Position numbers and translations under genes: made by a program. 10,957 bases of DNA from Oceanococcus sp041619315 (GTDB lineage Bacteria > Pseudomonadota > Gammaproteobacteria > Nevskiales > Oceanococcaceae): positions 1-10,957 of the forward strand of contig JBFKEC010000098.1 in NCBI GenBank assembly GCA_041619315.1. Direction: 5' to 3'. Positions 6,850 to 10,957 of this stretch are shown piece after piece. Within the stretch, counting starts at the first letter, position 1, and each line of letters opens with the position of its first letter. The notes below the pieces were generated by a model. It saw only the letters and a program-made list of their open reading frames with translations, searched no databases and was not told where the DNA came from.

Positions 6850-9800
6850 AGTGCAATGCGCTGATAGACATATCGAGCAACTTCCAGCTGCCGTCAAAAC
6901 TGGCTGCGATGCGTGCGTCAGCCGTGCCACAGAAGCTGTCTGCCCGGCTGCGCTCAATCGAGGTCCAGCCGGCCGGCTCGCACAGACCGAGTCCAGCGGC
7001 ACCGAAGCCTTCACCGGCAAACACGAAATCGCCGTCAGTGTTGACCGTGCCCAATGCCCGAATCTGGCCACGGATAGCCCCCACGCAACCGACCTTTCCG
7101 TAGGCACCGCCACCCACCAGACCACCCACAGTGAGAGGCGGGCCAGCCAGCAGCCAGGCCCCGGCGTCGGCAGCCACACCGATGGTCAGCGGGCAACCGC
7201 TGGTCCACACCGGAATGCTTGCCGAACCGCGAATGTAGGCCCCAAAGAAACCGCTCTCGGGGATCGGAATAAATTGCGCCACGTTGGGATCAAGCTCGAG
7301 CAAAATGTCCTGATTACAGGTGCGCCCGGCAAGAAATGCGGCTTCCACGGCAATCGAGCTGAATAGCGCACCTGCAGACGCTCCAATATAGGTTTCGCGA
7401 TCACCAATGCCGGCGGCAAACGCCGGATCGAATATCTTGAACTCGGTAAACGCAATCTCACCCAGCGTCTGCATGCCGCCAAACACGCCCTTGGGCACAA
7501 TCGAACTGCTGCCACTCTGATCCAGAGTGAAACCCATGTAGATTTTCTTCATGGTGATGTCGGAACTGCCGAAGCGCGCCGGCAGGTTGAATGCCGACAA
7601 GGTCACATCCAGACGGCTCTGACCTTCGGGAATGCTGCAACCACCGGTTTTATTGCTGGCCGACCAACTGACCGCATCCAGCGCAGCACCAAAGGTTTTT
7701 GGATCTTGTCCTTCGGCATCCGCGCTCATGGTCCATTGCGCACCAACGTGGGCGCGCTCCAGCTCATCACCGGCAATCACCGCGAATCCATCCATGCTCG
7801 CCGATTGCAGCGGAATCGCCTTGAGTGGGGCGGTCGCATCGGCGAGCAGGTCGTTAACCTCGCCCTCGACCTTGGCCACGGCGCCCTTGATCGCCATGTT
7901 GACCTGATCGGTCACATCCAGCACCAGTGAATTGAGTTTGTAGCGCAACTCAGCCATCTGCGTGTCGGCCTCGCGCCGCAAATTCTGCACCGGTGGTGCA
8001 TCCATCAGGCTCATGACCAGCATGCGCCGCAGCTCTTCAGGACTGTAGCTGGCACCCGGCAGAACACCCGCAAGCTGTCCACGCAGGGCCTCTTCCACCT
8101 GGTCGAAGCGATATTCGATCTGATCCTTCAACTGCACGCTCAGGAAATCCAGGATATCGACCTGGGTTGTGTCGCGCGGATCGGCAATCAAGCGATTGAT
8201 CGAGCCGCTACCGCCAATCATCCCGCTTGCAACCTGCGCTTGACCGGTGATGAAATCATCAAGCAGTGCCTGGACATCCGAAGCATCTGGCGGATTGGCG
8301 ACCTGCTGATCGATCTGGTTCATCAGATCGTCCGCCCGACCTAACATCTGGTTGAACGCGTTGAGCGGTGCCAGCAATCTGGCATGCAGGGTATCTGACA
8401 CCTGATTGAGCTGATCCAGTTGCCCAGCGGCCGTGTCGAGCAACTGACTGACACGCTGCACTTCCGTGTCGATCTGATTGATCAAATCACTGGCCTTGGA
8501 CATCATGTCGCTGACCTGACTGGAGCAGACCTCCTGCTTAAGTCGCTCTTCAACCTCGCCCAGCCGCTCGAGCAAATCTTGAGCTGTGCGCGACACCGCT
8601 TGCTGACCATCGGTCAAGGCCTGAGCCAGTGTTTCGTCCTGAGCCGCAAGCTGGATGATGGGCACGAGCAAATCACTGCCCTTGGTCAGATTGAGCACCG
8701 TCCGCATCACGTCCAGTGTCGAGAACAACTGAGCGACATAACCACTGGCCTCGCCCGTGAGGTTGCCACTGCACACCGTACTTACAACTTGGCTGGCCTG
8801 ACGCAACAGCGTGTCGACTTCATTCAGGCTGTATTCAATCTTGGCTACGCTGCCCTGACCTTGGGCTATCAGGTCACGCGCACGCTGCAGTTCCTGATCA
8901 ACCTGCGAGGCGACCTGACCCAGCCCGCTATGCAGTTGACCACTGGCCGCGGAAAGCTGATTCAGTGCCGTCCGAACTTCTTGAGGCACTTGTGGCGCAG
9001 CGGGGGCGTTGTGCTCCCATTGCGCTATGTTGCTGAGCAAACGCAGGCCGGGCTCACGTATGGTCTGTTCTGCTTGATCCAACGCGCTGTAGGCTGGCTC
9101 GATCACCTGCCCACGCAGCAGCCCCATAACCTGATCGGGCGCACTGTGCAGTTCGGCCAGCCCCTTGGACAAGGTGACCAGCGGATCTTCCTGATATGGC
9201 GAATGGCCGGCGATCGCTGCGCCACCCTGTTCCAGCGCCTGGGTGAAACCTTGCTCGATCAGACTATCAAGCCCCCGACCCGCAAAGCGATTGACCACAT
9301 CAAGCTTGTCCTGGATGCCGCTGAACAAGGGCTCCAACACCGGCCCTCTGACCACCCGAGACTTGATCAGCAACGCGTCCACCTTGGCCAACGAATCCGG
9401 ATTGCCCAGATCCATCTGAATCTGCAGGTCCTGCAGGGCCTGAATATTGGCACTGGCGCCGAAACTGAACTTGGTGCGATCAGGTTCGATGAAGTTGATT
9501 CCGGCACCGGCCTCCAGCACCAGCAAGTCGATAGACTTGCGCACGCCGATAAAGCTTGAAAGGCGACGGCCATCAAGCCCCATGGGCGCGTAGTAAGCCG
9601 GTAATTGGAAGCCGAACCCGGTGTCACCCCAGCGGTAGTTGACCTCGAAATGCAGGGGCGTGTTGTTGGCAAGGCCCGCCATCAAGGCCTGGTTGTTGCG
9701 CGCAAGATTCTGCCCGGCCAGAGTGCCAGGCGGCAGCAACGCAGATGGCGCCGCAGCATAACCATCAAGTGAACGTCCGAAATCCAGGTGATTGAACAAC

Positions 9801-10957
9801 CGGAAGTCGGCATTCAGTGCCTGCCAGAACGGCAGCCCTACCAGCACCTCGCCATCCATCCAGGCGAACGCATCATCGTTGCCACCGGCGTAATCGGTAC
9901 AGCTCAAAAGGCTGTCATTGGCATTGCTGTCGACACAGTTCAGGCGAATCTGCGACAGCAGTGCGGCAAAGCCTTCATTGTCCTCGTTGGCATCAAGCTG
10001 GAAATCTCCCAGGCCGCGACTCTGTTGGAAGCGCAGATAACCATCCGGCGACCAGCCGTTGTGCATGGCAATCGGCCGATCCAGAGCCAGCGCATGGACA
10101 CTCTGACTGAGCGTGGCAAACAAGGTCTCATCCGCGCATTGCGCACTGAGTTCGCCACTTGCATCGGAGAATTTCAGACTGCCGATGACACTCGGCATCT
10201 GCCAGCTACCCAACGCGGTCGGACAGTTTTCGTCAACCGCGCCATTGCCGTTATTGTCGATCTTGTCACATTGCTCGAAAACCAACCGTCCAGCGCCCAG
10301 ATTGGCCGCGCAATCGATCTGCAAGCCGGCAAACTGAATGTCTGACAACTGCGCATCACCCGCCAGATCAAACCCGCCGTCCAACCAGGTGGTGTCGTCG
10401 ATCTGATTGTCCACCGCGCGCACGGCAAAACGCGACATGGCCATGGCAAAACCGGACATCCGCACCGTCTGCCCGGCACCACCCAGACTGGCGTTGAACA
10501 CACCGGTGAACCCTCCGGGGCGCAGCACATATTTGGTCGCAATACTGGCACTCAGGTTGCTGATGTCGCCGCCCGAGTCCAGCTTCAACATCTTGCCCTC
10601 CAGACTGCGCCCATTGCCGACAGCCGGGATGCCACTCGCATTCGCATACAGCTCAGGCCCCACACTCAAGCCTATCGGCGAGTAGTTACCCAGCCGATAG
10701 GCGTCGCTGCCTACCGGATGCATCTCAACCCCATGGCCGCCGAAGCTGAGGTGGGCATTCAGCCCGCTAACCACATCACTCTCAGCGTCAAAGCGGTAGC
10801 CGGCGAGTGCCAGTCGCGCACTGTCGCCTGGCATCAGATCAGTTGGCCGCGCATAGGCAAAGCGGCCCGCTCCCTTGTGCCCGAATGCCGGCGGTTGTGC
10901 CGCATCCACGATCACATCCCCCACAGCAAATCCGTGCTCGTCCTGAATCAGTTGACC
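6848..10957 (-). CDS. Gene A: giant protein with beta-rich ends and a helical centre, 5' partial, function unknown
   Basis: The frame is open from the window edge at 10957 to a TAG stop at 6850-6848, giving 1369 codons. The first possible start inside the window is a GTG at 10924, but the 11 codons upstream are also open and there is no Shine-Dalgarno site, so the true start probably lies outside. Numbered from the edge, residues 1-531 alternate like beta strands and hold six Cys and an acidic loop DNNGNGAVDENCP (234-246). Residues about 596-1046 are rich in Q, L, A, E and D and look helical or coiled-coil, with DLINQID and DLMNQID 53 residues apart. Residues about 1089-1369 are glycine-rich and beta-like, with six Cys. 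All 14 Cys give an even count, which fits an oxidised, extracytoplasmic protein, but any signal peptide is outside the window. I do not recognise the family. The gene leads straight into gene B. The coding call is secure; the role is unknown. Confidence 0.93.
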   Translation of the reverse strand, partial: GQLIQDEHGFAVGDVIVDAAQPPAFGHKGAGRFAYARPTDLMPGDSARLALAGYRFDAESDVVSGLNAHLSFGGHGVEMHPVGSDAYRLGNYSPIGLSVGPELYANASGIPAVGNGRSLEGKMLKLDSGGDISNLSASIATKYVLRPGGFTGVFNASLGGAGQTVRMSGFAMAMSRFAVRAVDNQIDDTTWLDGGFDLAGDAQLSDIQFAGLQIDCAANLGAGRLVFEQCDKIDNNGNGAVDENCPTALGSWQMPSVIGSLKFSDASGELSAQCADETLFATLSQSVHALALDRPIAMHNGWSPDGYLRFQQSRGLGDFQLDANEDNEGFAALLSQIRLNCVDSNANDSLLSCTDYAGGNDDAFAWMDGEVLVGLPFWQALNADFRLFNHLDFGRSLDGYAAAPSALLPPGTLAGQNLARNNQALMAGLANNTPLHFEVNYRWGDTGFGFQLPAYYAPMGLDGRRLSSFIGVRKSIDLLVLEAGAGINFIEPDRTKFSFGASANIQALQDLQIQMDLGNPDSLAKVDALLIKSRVVRGPVLEPLFSGIQDKLDVVNRFAGRGLDSLIEQGFTQALEQGGAAIAGHSPYQEDPLVTLSKGLAELHSAPDQVMGLLRGQVIEPAYSALDQAEQTIREPGLRLLSNIAQWEHNAPAAPQVPQEVRTALNQLSAASGQLHSGLGQVASQVDQELQRARDLIAQGQGSVAKIEYSLNEVDTLLRQASQVVSTVCSGNLTGEASGYVAQLFSTLDVMRTVLNLTKGSDLLVPIIQLAAQDETLAQALTDGQQAVSRTAQDLLERLGEVEERLKQEVCSSQVSDMMSKASDLINQIDTEVQRVSQLLDTAAGQLDQLNQVSDTLHARLLAPLNAFNQMLGRADDLMNQIDQQVANPPDASDVQALLDDFITGQAQVASGMIGGSGSINRLIADPRDTTQVDILDFLSVQLKDQIEYRFDQVEEALRGQLAGVLPGASYSPEELRRMLVMSLMDAPPVQNLRREADTQMAELRYKLNSLVLDVTDQVNMAIKGAVAKVEGEVNDLLADATAPLKAIPLQSASMDGFAVIAGDELERAHVGAQWTMSADAEGQDPKTFGAALDAVSWSASNKTGGCSIPEGQSRLDVTLSAFNLPARFGSSDITMKKIYMGFTLDQSGSSSIVPKGVFGGMQTLGEIAFTEFKIFDPAFAAGIGDRETYIGASAGALFSSIAVEAAFLAGRTCNQDILLELDPNVAQFIPIPESGFFGAYIRGSASIPVWTSGCPLTIGVAADAGAWLLAGPPLTVGGLVGGGAYGKVGCVGAIRGQIRALGTVNTDGDFVFAGEGFGAAGLGLCEPAGWTSIERSRADSFCGTADARIAASFDGSWKLLDMSISALH
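6851..7693 (-). other. Glycine-rich beta C-terminal region of gene A
   Basis: About 280 residues of alternating small and hydrophobic residues with many Gly, such as LTVGGLVGGGAYGKVGC and FVFAGEGFGAAGLGLC, and six Cys. This looks like an extended beta sheet or barrel. It ends in SALH rather than the aromatic last residue usual for outer-membrane barrels, so a classical porin-type barrel is not supported. Confidence 0.45.
7820..9172 (-). other. Helical/coiled-coil central region of gene A
   Basis: About 450 residues rich in Q, L, A, E, D and V and poor in aromatics, with leucine or valine spaced in heptad-like fashion. Examples are TALNQLSAASGQLHSGL, SQVDQELQRARDLIAQGQG and DLLERLGEVEERLKQEV. 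A short near-repeat, DLINQID (8468-8488) and DLMNQID (8309-8329), recurs 53 residues apart. Two Cys (residues 729 and 811 from the window edge) lie in this region. It probably forms a long helical bundle or stalk between the beta-rich ends. This is an inference from composition; no coiled-coil score was computed. Confidence 0.6.
10220..10258 (-). other. Acidic Ca-binding-type loop in gene A
   Basis: Encodes DNNGNGAVDENCP, following CDKI. The spacing D-x-N-x-N-G-x-V-D-E resembles EF-hand-like and thrombospondin-3-like calcium loops found in secreted bacterial proteins as C-D-x-x-D-N-x-x-N-G-x-x-D-E. The flanking Cys residues (230 and 245 from the window edge) may form a disulfide across it. 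Calcium binding is inferred from the motif. Confidence 0.55.

Noticed and set aside
8420..9559. Plus-strand reading frame of 379 codons opposite the helical part of gene A
   Set aside because: In-register antisense shadow. Its Leu/Gln-rich composition simply mirrors the Gln and Leu codons (CAG and CTG) of the helical region.
10922..10924. GTG as the true start of gene A
   Set aside because: The frame stays open to the window edge, there is no Shine-Dalgarno site upstream, and the N-terminus from this codon has no export signal.

Overview
The window is coding almost end to end, and all of it is on the minus strand. It holds three very large genes in a head-to-tail series. In transcription order they are gene A (10957 to 6848, 5' end outside the window), gene B (6835 to 3596, complete) and gene C (3596 to 1, 3' end outside the window). 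A and B are separated by a few bases, and B and C share one base in a TGATG stop/start overlap. B and C each have a Shine-Dalgarno sequence inside the end of the preceding gene. This is a tightly packed, probably translationally coupled operon. I see no promoter, terminator, RNA gene, mobile element, CRISPR array or noncoding stretch longer than about 12 bases.

The organism is not identifiable from this window. GC content is high but not extreme. The purine-rich Shine-Dalgarno sites, Sec signal peptides and secreted proteins rich in Cys and Ca-binding-type loops fit a Gram-negative bacterium, probably a proteobacterium. That placement is inference.

Gene A encodes at least 1369 residues: a beta-rich N-terminal half with one DNNGNG-type acidic loop, a roughly 450-residue helical or coiled-coil centre, and a glycine-rich beta C-terminus. 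Gene B encodes an exported protein of about 1079 residues made of fibronectin-III-like modules. One module carries an inserted DxDGDG loop, and a 12-cysteine block follows. Gene C encodes an exported protein of at least 1198 residues: a signal peptide, an Ig-like domain, three thrombospondin-type-3-like loops, an unrecognised helical domain of about 340 residues, two more acidic loops, a Calx-beta domain, a PKD/REJ-like domain, a cadherin-like domain, and a beta-rich tail cut by the window edge.

None of the three has a catalytic motif I recognise. The shared operon, export signals, Ca-binding-type loops and adhesion-type modules suggest that they are surface or extracellular partners, perhaps parts of one large assembly. 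The function is unknown to me.
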